A DNA stretch of 64,000 nucleotides, taken from the NCBI RefSeq assembly GCF_007673095.1, contig NZ_VDYZ01000004.1:124001-188000 (forward strand). Direction: 5' to 3'. This stretch comes from Corynebacterium glyciniphilum AJ 3170 (GTDB taxonomy: Bacteria; Actinomycetota; Actinomycetes; Mycobacteriales; Mycobacteriaceae). The translations under genes were made by a program, and so were the position numbers. Positions 8,567 to 17,031 of the stretch are shown here, piece after piece. Position 1 is the stretch's first letter; each line of letters opens with the position of its first letter. Below the pieces are notes generated by a model. The model was given only the letters and a program-made list of their open reading frames with translations. It did no database searches and was not told the origin of the DNA.

Positions 8567-10011
8567 GTGCCTCACCGACCTCACCGACCTCACCAGCCAC
8601 GCCCCAGAAGACCCCGAAGCGGGCGGCGTTGTCCAGCTGGGTCGGCTCCGCCCTGGAGTACTACGACTTCGCCGTCTACGGCACCGCCGCGGCGCTGGTC
8701 ATCAACGTCCTGTTCTTCCCGGAGGGGACGTCGCCCGGGGTGGCGGTACTCGCTTCCATGGCGACGGTCGGTATCGCCTATGTGGTACGGCCGTTGGGCG
8801 CGCTGATCATGGGGCCGTTGGCCGACCGCTTCGGACGCAAGTTCGTCCTGATGCTGTCTCTGTTCATGATCGGTGCGTCGACATTCGCCGTCGGCTGTCT
8901 ACCGACGTACGACCAGGTCGGGTTGCTGGCGCCGCTCCTCCTTGCACTGTGCCGCATCGTGCAGGGCATCTCGGCCTCCGGTGAACAGGGCAGCGCCATC
9001 GCCGTCTCGCTGGAACATGCCGAAGAAAAGCACCGTTCCTGGACCACGGCCTGGACACTGCACGGCACGCAGTTCGGAACACTGCTGGCCACCGCCGTCT
9101 TCATTCCCTTCACCGCCTTCCTGTCGGACGATGCCCTGATGAGCTGGGGATGGCGGGTGCCGTTCTGGCTCTCCGCCTTCGTCGTGCTCATCGCCTGGGT
9201 GATTCGCCGCCGACTGGAGGAGCCGCCGGCCTTCCAGGAGACCGCCGCCGAAGTCGAGGAGGCCAAGGAGGACGAGAAGGTCAAGGAGGACGAGAAGGAG
9301 ATCGACCCGAAAACCATGGAGCGGGTCGCGGCCCGAGCCGCCGCCGCCCGGCACAACCCGCTGCAGCTGGTGCTGAAGTACCACCGCACCGCCGTGATCC
9401 GGGTCGCCTTCGCCGCCCTGATCAACACGGTCAACATCGTCTTCACCGTCTGGTCGCTGTCCTTCGCCACGTCCATCGTCGGCCTGGACCGCTCCACGAT
9501 GCTGTGGGTCACCGTGACCGGCAACATCTGTGCCCTGGTGTCGATCCCGTTGTCCGGGTCGGCGGCCGACCGCTTCGGACGGAAGAAGGTGTTCATCACC
9601 GGCGCCCTCGGTGCCGCGGTGGTGATGTACCCCTACCTGATGGCGGTGAACGCCGGGAACTGGCCGTTGATCTTCATCCTCGGTGCGGTCATGTTCGGCC
9701 TGTTCTACTCCATGTCCAACGCCACGTGGCCGGCCCTGTACGCCGAGATGTTCCCGACCTCGGTGCGGGTCACCGGCGTCGCCCTGGGAACGCAGATCGG
9801 GTTCGCGCTCTCCGGCGGTTTCGCCCCGGTGCTGGCCTCCCTGGTCGCAGGATCCGACGGGGACAACTACCTCGGTGTCGCACTCTTCTCGTCGGTCGTG
9901 GCCGTCCTTGTCTCGGTCGCCGTCGCCACCACCCGGGAAACCGCCTTCATGACACTCGACGAGATCGACGCGGGTGACACATTCGTGCAGAAAGTGAAGC
10001 AGGAGCAATGA
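8563..10011 (+). CDS. MHS-family MFS transporter, probably shikimate/quinate uptake
   Basis: 482-residue metabolite:H+ symporter of the MHS/ShiA type, with the helix 1 signature SALEYYDFAVYGTAAAL and the loop motif DRFGRKF. The frame opens earlier at 8449, but ATG 8563 overlaps the pcaK stop and is the natural start. The cytoplasmic loop between the two halves carries an unusual charged insert (about residues 225-265) containing a direct repeat of an 18-bp unit (9262-9297, KEDEK repeated). It sits directly before qsuB, and its stop overlaps the qsuB start, so shikimate, quinate or dehydroshikimate is the likely substrate. Confidence 0.85.
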   Translation: MSASPTSPTSPATPQKTPKRAALSSWVGSALEYYDFAVYGTAAALVINVLFFPEGTSPGVAVLASMATVGIAYVVRPLGALIMGPLADRFGRKFVLMLSLFMIGASTFAVGCLPTYDQVGLLAPLLLALCRIVQGISASGEQGSAIAVSLEHAEEKHRSWTTAWTLHGTQFGTLLATAVFIPFTAFLSDDALMSWGWRVPFWLSAFVVLIAWVIRRRLEEPPAFQETAAEVEEAKEDEKVKEDEKEIDPKTMERVAARAAAARHNPLQLVLKYHRTAVIRVAFAALINTVNIVFTVWSLSFATSIVGLDRSTMLWVTVTGNICALVSIPLSGSAADRFGRKKVFITGALGAAVVMYPYLMAVNAGNWPLIFILGAVMFGLFYSMSNATWPALYAEMFPTSVRVTGVALGTQIGFALSGGFAPVLASLVAGSDGDNYLGVALFSSVVAVLVSVAVATTRETAFMTLDEIDAGDTFVQKVKQEQ

Positions 10012-11918
10012 GAACTTCCGTAGCCACCGTGTGCCTGTCCGGCACACTCGCCGAGAAACTCCGTGCCGCCTCCGACGCAGGGTACGACGGAGTGGAGATC
10101 TTCGAGCAGGACCTGGTCGTCTCCCCGCATTCTCCGGAGCAGATCCGGGCCAGGGGAGAGCAACTGGGACTGTCCTTCGACCTCTACCAGCCGTTCCGTG
10201 ACCTGGACGGGGTGGATGAGGATCAGTTCCTCGACAACCTGCGTCGCCTGGAGTCCAAGTTCAGGATCATGCAGCGGCTGAACATCGACATGATCCTGAT
10301 CTGCTCGAACGTCGGTACCGCCACCGTCGACGATGACGAGGTGTGTGCCTCCCAGCTACGCCGGGCGGGTGAACTCGCCGCCGGGTACGGTATCCGGCTG
10401 GCCTACGAGGCGCTGGCCTGGGGTAAGTACGTGAACACCTACCGGCACGCCTACCGCATCGTCGAGTTGGCCGATCATCCCAATGTGGGTACCTGCCTGG
10501 ACAGCTTCCACATCCTGTCCCGGGGTGACGACCCCTCGGGCATCACCGACATCCCGGGCGAGAAGATCTTCTTCGTCCAACTCGCCGACGCCCCCCGTCG
10601 TGACATGGACCTGCTGTCCTGGTCCCGGCACCACCGGGTCTTCCCCGGGGAGGGTGATTTCGACCTGGTGGAGTTCCTCCGTCTGCTCACCGTCGCCGGC
10701 TACGACGGGCCGGTGTCGCTCGAGATCTTCAACGACTCCTTCCGCCAGGCCGACGTGACCCGTACCGCCGTCGACGGGTTGCGTTCACTGCGGTGGCTGG
10801 AGGACCAGGTCTACCGGGTTCTGGACGCCGACTCTGCCGCCGACCCCCGCCCCGGTCCCGGCTCGTACCCGGTCGGGCTCGCCGCCCTGCCGGAGGCGAC
10901 GACCCCGAGTGCCTACAGTTTCGTCGAACTGCACACCGGCCGTCTCGGCGAGATCACCAAACTCCTGCACCAGCTGGGATTCGTCCTGGGGGGTTACCAT
11001 CGCACCAAGGAGGACTTCCAGGTGTGGGTGCAGGGTGACGCACGTATCGTGGTCCGGGACCTGGGGCCGACCGGCAGCGACACCGTCATCGACAGTTTCG
11101 GTGTCGACGTCGAGGGTTCGGCACAGTCGGCGGCACGGGCGGAGAAACTCTCCGCACAGCCGATCGTGAGACAGCGTCAGGACGATGAAGCCGAACTCCA
11201 CGGTGTCTACACCCCCGACGGTACCGGCATCTTCTTCTGCGAGGCCACGGAGGACGGCGTCCCGGTGTGGGCGGAGGAGTTCGGCCTGATCGGCGAGGAC
11301 GTCCGCACCATCGAGGCGGTCACCGACACCCACTCCCGGATCACCGGGGTGGACCATGTGGGACTGGCGCAGCGGTGGCACCGGCACGACGAGGCAGCCC
11401 TGTACTTCACCTCGGTGCTGGGCCTGCAGGCCCATGCCCCTGACGCGGTACCCAGTCCGGCCGGCTACGTGCACTCCCGGGTGATGTCGGCGCCGGACGG
11501 CGACTTCTCGCTGACTCTCAACGTGGCCCCCGAGGGCAGCGAACAGGGCGACTTCCTCGCCGCGTCGTACCCCGAACACGTGACGCTGGGGGTCACGGGC
11601 ATCATCGGACTGGCCCGACGGGCCCGTCGCCGTGGCCTGGAGATGTTGCCGGTCCCGGAGAACTACTACGACGACCTGGTCGCCCGCTTCAATCTCGACG
11701 ACGACACCGTCACCGAACTCCGCGAGTGCAATGTGCTCTACGACCGCGATGAACACGGGGAGTACCTGCGTTTCTACACCGGCACCCTGGGCACGATGTT
11801 CTTCGAACTCGTCGAACGCCGCGGCGCCTACGCCGGGCACGGCGTCGACAACACACCGGTGCGCCTCGCCGCCCAGTACCGCGTCCTGCGCGACGCCACC
11901 CGCGGCATCCCCAGCTGA
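10008..11918 (+). CDS. qsuB: 3-dehydroshikimate dehydratase, two-domain QsuB type
   Basis: Converts 3-dehydroshikimate to protocatechuate. The N-terminal TIM barrel (residues 1-275) shows the metal ligands Glu134 (YEALAW), Asp165 (CLDSFH), Gln191 (FVQLAD) and Glu239 (SLEIFND), the same numbers I recall for the Pseudomonas enzyme. The C-terminal half (about 295-636) is an HPPD-like VOC domain in which His450, His524 and Glu600 look like a facial triad; the role of this half is less certain. 636 residues is close to C. glutamicum QsuB. ATG overlaps the upstream transporter stop (ATGA). Confidence 0.93.
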   Translation: MRTSVATVCLSGTLAEKLRAASDAGYDGVEIFEQDLVVSPHSPEQIRARGEQLGLSFDLYQPFRDLDGVDEDQFLDNLRRLESKFRIMQRLNIDMILICSNVGTATVDDDEVCASQLRRAGELAAGYGIRLAYEALAWGKYVNTYRHAYRIVELADHPNVGTCLDSFHILSRGDDPSGITDIPGEKIFFVQLADAPRRDMDLLSWSRHHRVFPGEGDFDLVEFLRLLTVAGYDGPVSLEIFNDSFRQADVTRTAVDGLRSLRWLEDQVYRVLDADSAADPRPGPGSYPVGLAALPEATTPSAYSFVELHTGRLGEITKLLHQLGFVLGGYHRTKEDFQVWVQGDARIVVRDLGPTGSDTVIDSFGVDVEGSAQSAARAEKLSAQPIVRQRQDDEAELHGVYTPDGTGIFFCEATEDGVPVWAEEFGLIGEDVRTIEAVTDTHSRITGVDHVGLAQRWHRHDEAALYFTSVLGLQAHAPDAVPSPAGYVHSRVMSAPDGDFSLTLNVAPEGSEQGDFLAASYPEHVTLGVTGIIGLARRARRRGLEMLPVPENYYDDLVARFNLDDDTVTELRECNVLYDRDEHGEYLRFYTGTLGTMFFELVERRGAYAGHGVDNTPVRLAAQYRVLRDATRGIPS

Positions 11919-11945
11919 CCAAGCCACAGAGAGAAGGTATCGACC

Positions 11946-12809
11946 ATGACCGCCACACCCGCCCGTAGTTTCCTGCTCGGACTGATCGGCACAGACCTGT
12001 CGCTGTCCCGCACCCCGCCGATGCACGAGGCAGAGGGGCTTGCCCAGGGGCGCCCCACCGTGTACCGCCGCCTCGACGTCCTCACCGAACGGCTGAAGGA
12101 GCGGCCCCTCGACGAGCTGTTGTCCAGTGCCCTGGACCTGGGGTTCGACGGCCTGAACATCACCCACCCCTTCAAGCGTGAGGTCCTGGGCCTGCTCGAC
12201 GAGGTCGACCCGGTGGCCACACGCCTGGGTTCGGTCAACACCGTGGCGATCCGTGACGGACGCACGTTCGGCTACAACACGGACGTGACCGGTTACGCCC
12301 GTGGCCTGGCGGAGCAACTTCCCGACGTCTCCAAGTGCTCGGTGGTCCAGGTCGGCGCCGGAGGAGTGGGCAATGCGATCGCCTTCGCCCTGGCGGAGGC
12401 GGGCGTCGAGCAGCTGCAGATCCGTGACGTCGACGCCGCACGTGCCGCGGAACTCGCCGAGAACCTCAACGCCGCCACCGGCACATCGATCGCGACCGGT
12501 CGCGGCCCTGACGGGGTCGAGGACGCCATCGTCGCTGCTGACGGCGTGGTCAACGCGACTCCGCTGGGGATGTTGAGCCATCCCGGGACGTCCTTCGACA
12601 CGTCCTGCCTGACCCCGGACCACTGGGTCAGCGACGTGGTCTACATGCCGGTGTCCACGCAGTTGCTGCAGGAGGCGGAGGCGGCGGGATGCCGGACGCT
12701 CAACGGCACCCACATGGCGGTGTACCAGGCGGTGGATGCGTTCGAGCACTTCACCGGGCTCACCGCCGACGCGGACCGGATGCGTAAGACGTTCTACTCG
12801 CTGGGCTGA
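11946..12809 (+). CDS. qsuD: Quinate/shikimate dehydrogenase (NAD type)
   Basis: Oxidises quinate and shikimate to 3-dehydroquinate and 3-dehydroshikimate, the QsuB substrate. It has an AroE fold: SLSRTPPMHEAEG for substrate binding, the catalytic Lys in NITHPFKR, NTDVTGY, and the Rossmann turn GAGGVGNA. After the second beta strand an Asp (IRDVDAARA) replaces the NRT-type residues of NADP-using AroE, which points to NAD and to a catabolic role. It matches C. glutamicum QsuD along its length. 27 bases separate it from qsuB; RBS AGAGAAGG. Last gene of the + operon. No 3-dehydroquinate dehydratase (qsuC) is in the window. Confidence 0.92.
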   Translation: MTATPARSFLLGLIGTDLSLSRTPPMHEAEGLAQGRPTVYRRLDVLTERLKERPLDELLSSALDLGFDGLNITHPFKREVLGLLDEVDPVATRLGSVNTVAIRDGRTFGYNTDVTGYARGLAEQLPDVSKCSVVQVGAGGVGNAIAFALAEAGVEQLQIRDVDAARAAELAENLNAATGTSIATGRGPDGVEDAIVAADGVVNATPLGMLSHPGTSFDTSCLTPDHWVSDVVYMPVSTQLLQEAEAAGCRTLNGTHMAVYQAVDAFEHFTGLTADADRMRKTFYSLG

Positions 12810-12829
12810 ACCGGGGGCTGAACCGGAAG

Positions 12830-12904
12830 TATCGCACCCCATAAGCTACTGAATCTAATGAAAGCCCAGGTCAGATTTTCTGCAGTAACTTATGGGGTGC
12901 GATA
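12830..12904. repeat. 75-bp long-armed palindrome between qsuD and pcaO
   Basis: Arms of 21 bp (12830-12850 and 12884-12904, TATCGCACCCCATAAGC...) match with one mismatch that becomes a G-U pair in the minus-strand RNA. The 33-base interior holds a second small stem, AATCT/AGATT (12852-12856 and 12873-12877). It lies between two convergent genes and probably ends transcription both ways, though there is no T run. It looks more like a discrete palindromic element than a standard terminator. Confidence 0.75.
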
Positions 12905-12952
12905 TGTGCTGTCGCTCTGCCGTCCCGGCATTTCCTGGCACGGCAGGCCCTG

Positions 12953-15508
12953 TCAACGTCGCTGCAGTGCACCGGACAATTCGGTGCGTCCCCGGATGCC
13001 GAGCTTGCGGTAGCAGCTGGTCAGGTGGTGCTCCACCGTCTTCGCCGACAGCGTCAGCTCCCGGGCGATGTCCCGGTTGGTGGAGCCGTCGGCGGCCATG
13101 ACCGCGATCTGCTCCTCCTGGGTGGTGAGCCCGCCGGAGGTGGACCCCGACCCTGACCCTGACCCCGAGACTGTCGTGGTGGGGGCCGACGCTGCACCGG
13201 AGATCCCCGCCGCACGACGCTCCCGTCGGCACCGTTCGACCATCGCCGGCGCCCCCATCGACGCGAAGACCTCCTCGGCGCGGCCGAAGATCTCGTCCGC
13301 GCGTCGACGTCGACCGAGTCGACGGAGTACCTGGCCGTATTCCAGCAGGATACGGGACTGGTAGGCCCGCATCGGGGTGTCGGTGATGATGTCCACTGCC
13401 TCGTCGAAACACCGCACGCCGGCATCGGTGTCCCCTCGTCGCAGCAGGATGCTTCCGCGGGGGACACGTAACTTCGCGGCGACGGAGGCCAGTCCACGTG
13501 CTCCCGCACGCTGCTCGGCTTCGGTGACGACGGCATCGGCCGCACGGATCTTCCCGGCGCGCACGAGGCACTGCGCGTAGACGTCCTCCCACGGCCAGAA
13601 CCCGGGTTGCTGGGTGTCTTTCTCGGTGCCGATCCTGGCGAGAGACTCACCCACGCGGAGCGCAGCCACCAGGTCACTGCTGGTGGCGGTGGTGATCATG
13701 CGGCTCATCGCGGCGGGGAGCCGTTGGATGAGGAAAGATTCCGGGTCGTCGGGCAACCGGCTGGTGTACTGGTGTGAAGCGGAGAAGTCACCTTGGAAGG
13801 CGGCGACCTGGGCACCGGTCCACAGCAGGAGGGGGTCGAGCAGCGTGCTGCCGTGGGCATCGCCGGTGGCCAGACCGCGTTCGACGGTACGGCGGGCGGT
13901 CTCGAAGTCGCCGAGGACGTAGTGGGTCCGGGCGAGCCAGGCGTCCCGCCAGATCCGCAGGGTGGACGAGAGTGCCGGCAGTGGTGACGAGAGCATTTCG
14001 CGGGCGGTGAGGGGGTCGTCGTTGACGAGGGAGAGCCAGCCGTCGACGAGGCGGTGGGGACCGTCCGGCCGGTCCGTCGTGCTCCCGGAGCCGTCGATGA
14101 TGCTGGTGGCGACGGCGATGAGCAGGTCGTGGTCGGCGGATATGGCGTGTTCGAGCATAATGTGGGGGTCCCAGTCCGCGAAGGCGAGGAGCGCCCGCTG
14201 ACGTTCGACCCCGGGAGCGGCGGCACTGTCGGATGCACCGTCACCCAGTGCGGCATAGGCACGGCGGCGGTTCCCGGCGTGCATCGCCAGGAAGGACACA
14301 CTCGGCGCCGGTCCCAGGGAACCCTGCGACCAGAGCCGGGCGGCGGGCAGGTCACCTGACCGCGTCAGGGCCTCCACTATCTCGGTGGTGCTGTCGGTGT
14401 CGGCACCGCCCGGGAGGATGCACAGCAGGTCCGCCGCAGCCTGCCATTGACCCTGGTCGTGGTAGGTGGAGGCGAGGGCCCGTATCTGCGGCACGACGTC
14501 GTCGACCGCGCCTGGTCCGCCGGTCAGGACGGCCTGCAGTCGGTGGTACAGGGCGCGTCCGGGGACGGTGTGAGCGTGTGCGACACGGTCGTGGAGGTCA
14601 GCAGATACCGGGGGCGGGGTCTGTTGCAGTACGGCTGCGCGGTGGCGGGGGTCGCGGAACTCGACTGCCGGTCCGGCGACGGTGCGGAGCACCAGGGAGA
14701 ATACCTCGTCGTCGGCTGCGGTGAGTTCTCCCACCAGGTCCCGCAGCAGGGGCAGAGGCACGGGATCTGCGGACGGCCCTCCTCCGACCGCGACGGCCCG
14801 GAGCAGGCCGACCAGCTGTTGTCGCGCCTGCGGGGGACCGGTGCTGGCCGTGGCCCGGGCCGTGACGTTGTCCAGTGCATCCGTCAGGGCAACCGTCCAG
14901 GTGTCCGGCGCCGCGGGTGTCCGTCCGTCCCTGATATCGGCAGGGGTGCCGTCGAGCAGTTCGGTCAGCAGGTCGACACGCCCGCCGGTCATGGTGTGCA
15001 GAGCGGTTGCCAGGCGTGGCGGAGGGAACACACCGGTCGAGGACTCCACCGACACACCGACATCCTCAACGGACAGTGGCGGCAACACGACCTCGACATC
15101 CCCGAGTCGGAATGGTGCCGTCGGTTCATGACCGGTGGCGGCCGTGGTGGCGACAACCACCGTGCGTGAGGCGTGCTTGCCGTGGTGGACGTCCTCGTAC
15201 AGGCGTCGCAGGGACTCCGGGTCAGCCAGGTGGACGTCCTCGGCGAGGAAGAGAGTGTCGGCGGAGTTGTCGGGCAGCGACAGGACGGCGGGACGATGCG
15301 GTCCGGGTAACAGCCGGGTACGGACCACATTCCACGTGGGAGACCCGGTGGCGACATCGTGGAGCACGCCGGACGTTCCGCCGCCGGAGAGGTCACGGAC
15401 GCCGATGACGAGTCCACTGCCTGGTGTGACGGTCTGTTGGTGGGCGAGGATCTCCCTGACCTGCGGGTGGTGGAGGCGGGGCTGTCCTCCGCGGTGGAAG
15501 AGGGACAC
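12953..15508 (-). CDS. pcaO: LuxR-family LAL-type regulator, probable PcaO
   Basis: 851-residue regulator with the size and layout of the LAL family: an N-terminal NTPase-like region, a long helical repeat middle and a C-terminal LuxR HTH (793-851, LTTQEEQIAVMAADGSTNRD). The P-loop is degenerate: the equivalent stretch is VRDLSGGGTSGVL with no Lys, while a Walker B-like LFLAEDVH remains. A Gly-Ser linker coded by 6-bp repeats joins the HTH. C. glutamicum PcaO is a LAL-type activator of pcaHG placed in the same pca neighbourhood, so the name rests on architecture and context. GTG start; it lies 50 bases after the LctP gene and may be the end of that operon. Confidence 0.8.
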   Translation of the reverse strand: MSLFHRGGQPRLHHPQVREILAHQQTVTPGSGLVIGVRDLSGGGTSGVLHDVATGSPTWNVVRTRLLPGPHRPAVLSLPDNSADTLFLAEDVHLADPESLRRLYEDVHHGKHASRTVVVATTAATGHEPTAPFRLGDVEVVLPPLSVEDVGVSVESSTGVFPPPRLATALHTMTGGRVDLLTELLDGTPADIRDGRTPAAPDTWTVALTDALDNVTARATASTGPPQARQQLVGLLRAVAVGGGPSADPVPLPLLRDLVGELTAADDEVFSLVLRTVAGPAVEFRDPRHRAAVLQQTPPPVSADLHDRVAHAHTVPGRALYHRLQAVLTGGPGAVDDVVPQIRALASTYHDQGQWQAAADLLCILPGGADTDSTTEIVEALTRSGDLPAARLWSQGSLGPAPSVSFLAMHAGNRRRAYAALGDGASDSAAAPGVERQRALLAFADWDPHIMLEHAISADHDLLIAVATSIIDGSGSTTDRPDGPHRLVDGWLSLVNDDPLTAREMLSSPLPALSSTLRIWRDAWLARTHYVLGDFETARRTVERGLATGDAHGSTLLDPLLLWTGAQVAAFQGDFSASHQYTSRLPDDPESFLIQRLPAAMSRMITTATSSDLVAALRVGESLARIGTEKDTQQPGFWPWEDVYAQCLVRAGKIRAADAVVTEAEQRAGARGLASVAAKLRVPRGSILLRRGDTDAGVRCFDEAVDIITDTPMRAYQSRILLEYGQVLRRLGRRRRADEIFGRAEEVFASMGAPAMVERCRRERRAAGISGAASAPTTTVSGSGSGSGSTSGGLTTQEEQIAVMAADGSTNRDIARELTLSAKTVEHHLTSCYRKLGIRGRTELSGALQRR

Positions 15509-15558
15509 GTCGACAGTCTACTGTCCGGGTACCGGTGTCGGCCCGGTGCAGTAGGGTC

Positions 15559-17031
15559 TCACATCAGGAACACCAGGCTGAGGGCGCCGCACAGCACGGT
15601 GGCCGACAGGACGGCTGGGACCATGACCTTCAGCAGCCCGGACCGTGTCGGCACAGGGCCGTCCCCGCCGTCCCCGCCGGTCCGGCGGTGGCCGCCGGCG
15701 ATCATCCGGTAGGCGAGTTCGATGCGTGCCGGGCTGGCAGCCACGGCCCAGCCCGCCGCGACATTCTGCGCGGCCATCATCCAGAACGGGGAGACATCCA
15801 GGGCGTGGGCGGCGGCGACCTGCGTGGTGCCGAACATTGCGTTGGCCCCGGTGCCTGACGCGGTGATGTAGCCGGACAGGGCCGCCAGGAACGGGGACAC
15901 GGCCAGGTATCCCATTCCCAGACTGGTGAGTGCTCCGGCGAGTGCACCGGCCAGGCCACCGGCGCCCATCACCGTGCCGAACACGACATACAGTGTGGTC
16001 GGTATGCCCACCTGGAGAAGCATGCTGCCGGCTTCGGTGGACAGCGTGACGCGGGTTCCGGCGTCCGGGGTGAACAACAGTATGCCGGTCGCTGCCCCGG
16101 CCAGGGCCCACAGCGCCGGGGACTCGAGTACCGCGGCGACGGGGGAGATGTCGATGTGCGAGGCGGCCCACTGGCCGGTGACCGTCCCCAGCACCAGGAC
16201 CGCATAGGGCAGCAGCGAGGTGCCCGGGGCGGGGAGAAGACGGCCTCCGCGGACCACCAGCAACCAGGACACCGCCACCACCGCTGCACCGGCTGCACCG
16301 GCGACGGGTGTTCCCAGCGCCCAGTTCGCGGCGGAGATGCTGACCCAGAGCAGCAGCGCAGAACCTGTCCCTGCAGCCACCCACCGCAGATGGTGCGCTA
16401 TGCGGACGCCGCCGGCATGTGTGTCCGCCGAAGAGTCGCGACCGGCGATCACGGCGATGAAGACCCCGGACACCACGAACACCGGAAGAGACAGTACGGC
16501 GGATGCAAGCCCCATGTCCCGCAGTGACGACCCGGCGATGTCTGATGCCAGCAGCGTCCCTGGTGCCATGGACCCCCACGGACTGACCGTGAGTCCCAGC
16601 AGCACCATCGTGGCGGCAGGCATCGGGGAGAACCCGCAGGCCAGCATCAACGGCAACCCGATGAGGACGGTCACGCCGAAGCCGGTCACCGATTCGATGA
16701 AGGGGACCACGCCGTGGGTCATCAGCAGCGCAGCCGCGACCGATGCTCCGCCGCGGGACAGCCAGGTGGCGATGTTGTCCTGGGCCCCGGTGTGGTGCAT
16801 CACGCGCGCCAACAGAGCACCGGCGCCGATGATGGCCACCACCTTCAGCAGCGTGTCCCAGGAGCCCCCGGCGTCACCGGCGAGGTCCCCGACGCTGCCG
16901 TCGAGCACGACGAGGCTCACCGCCGTCGCCGCGGCAATGCCCGCCACCGGAGGTGCCCAGGCGGGCAGCCGCGTGACGAGGAGGACGACCGTCAGCGCGA
17001 CCGGTGCGGCCGACAGTGCGGCATCGACCAC
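15559..17031 (-). CDS. LctP-family (lactate permease-like) transporter
   Basis: 490-residue integral membrane protein with about 12-14 hydrophobic segments. FIESVTGFGVTVLIGLP and SGTGANAMFGTTQVAAA are LctP-family (TC 2.A.14) hallmarks, so it should move a small carboxylate, perhaps with protons. The GTG start directly follows the stop of the upstream flavoprotein gene (TAG-GTG), which indicates coupled translation. Given its place in a hydroaromatic-type operon, the substrate may be a cyclic or side-product carboxylic acid instead of lactate; that is inference. Confidence 0.8.
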   Translation of the reverse strand: MVDAALSAAPVALTVVLLVTRLPAWAPPVAGIAAATAVSLVVLDGSVGDLAGDAGGSWDTLLKVVAIIGAGALLARVMHHTGAQDNIATWLSRGGASVAAALLMTHGVVPFIESVTGFGVTVLIGLPLMLACGFSPMPAATMVLLGLTVSPWGSMAPGTLLASDIAGSSLRDMGLASAVLSLPVFVVSGVFIAVIAGRDSSADTHAGGVRIAHHLRWVAAGTGSALLLWVSISAANWALGTPVAGAAGAAVVAVSWLLVVRGGRLLPAPGTSLLPYAVLVLGTVTGQWAASHIDISPVAAVLESPALWALAGAATGILLFTPDAGTRVTLSTEAGSMLLQVGIPTTLYVVFGTVMGAGGLAGALAGALTSLGMGYLAVSPFLAALSGYITASGTGANAMFGTTQVAAAHALDVSPFWMMAAQNVAAGWAVAASPARIELAYRMIAGGHRRTGGDGGDGPVPTRSGLLKVMVPAVLSATVLCGALSLVFLM

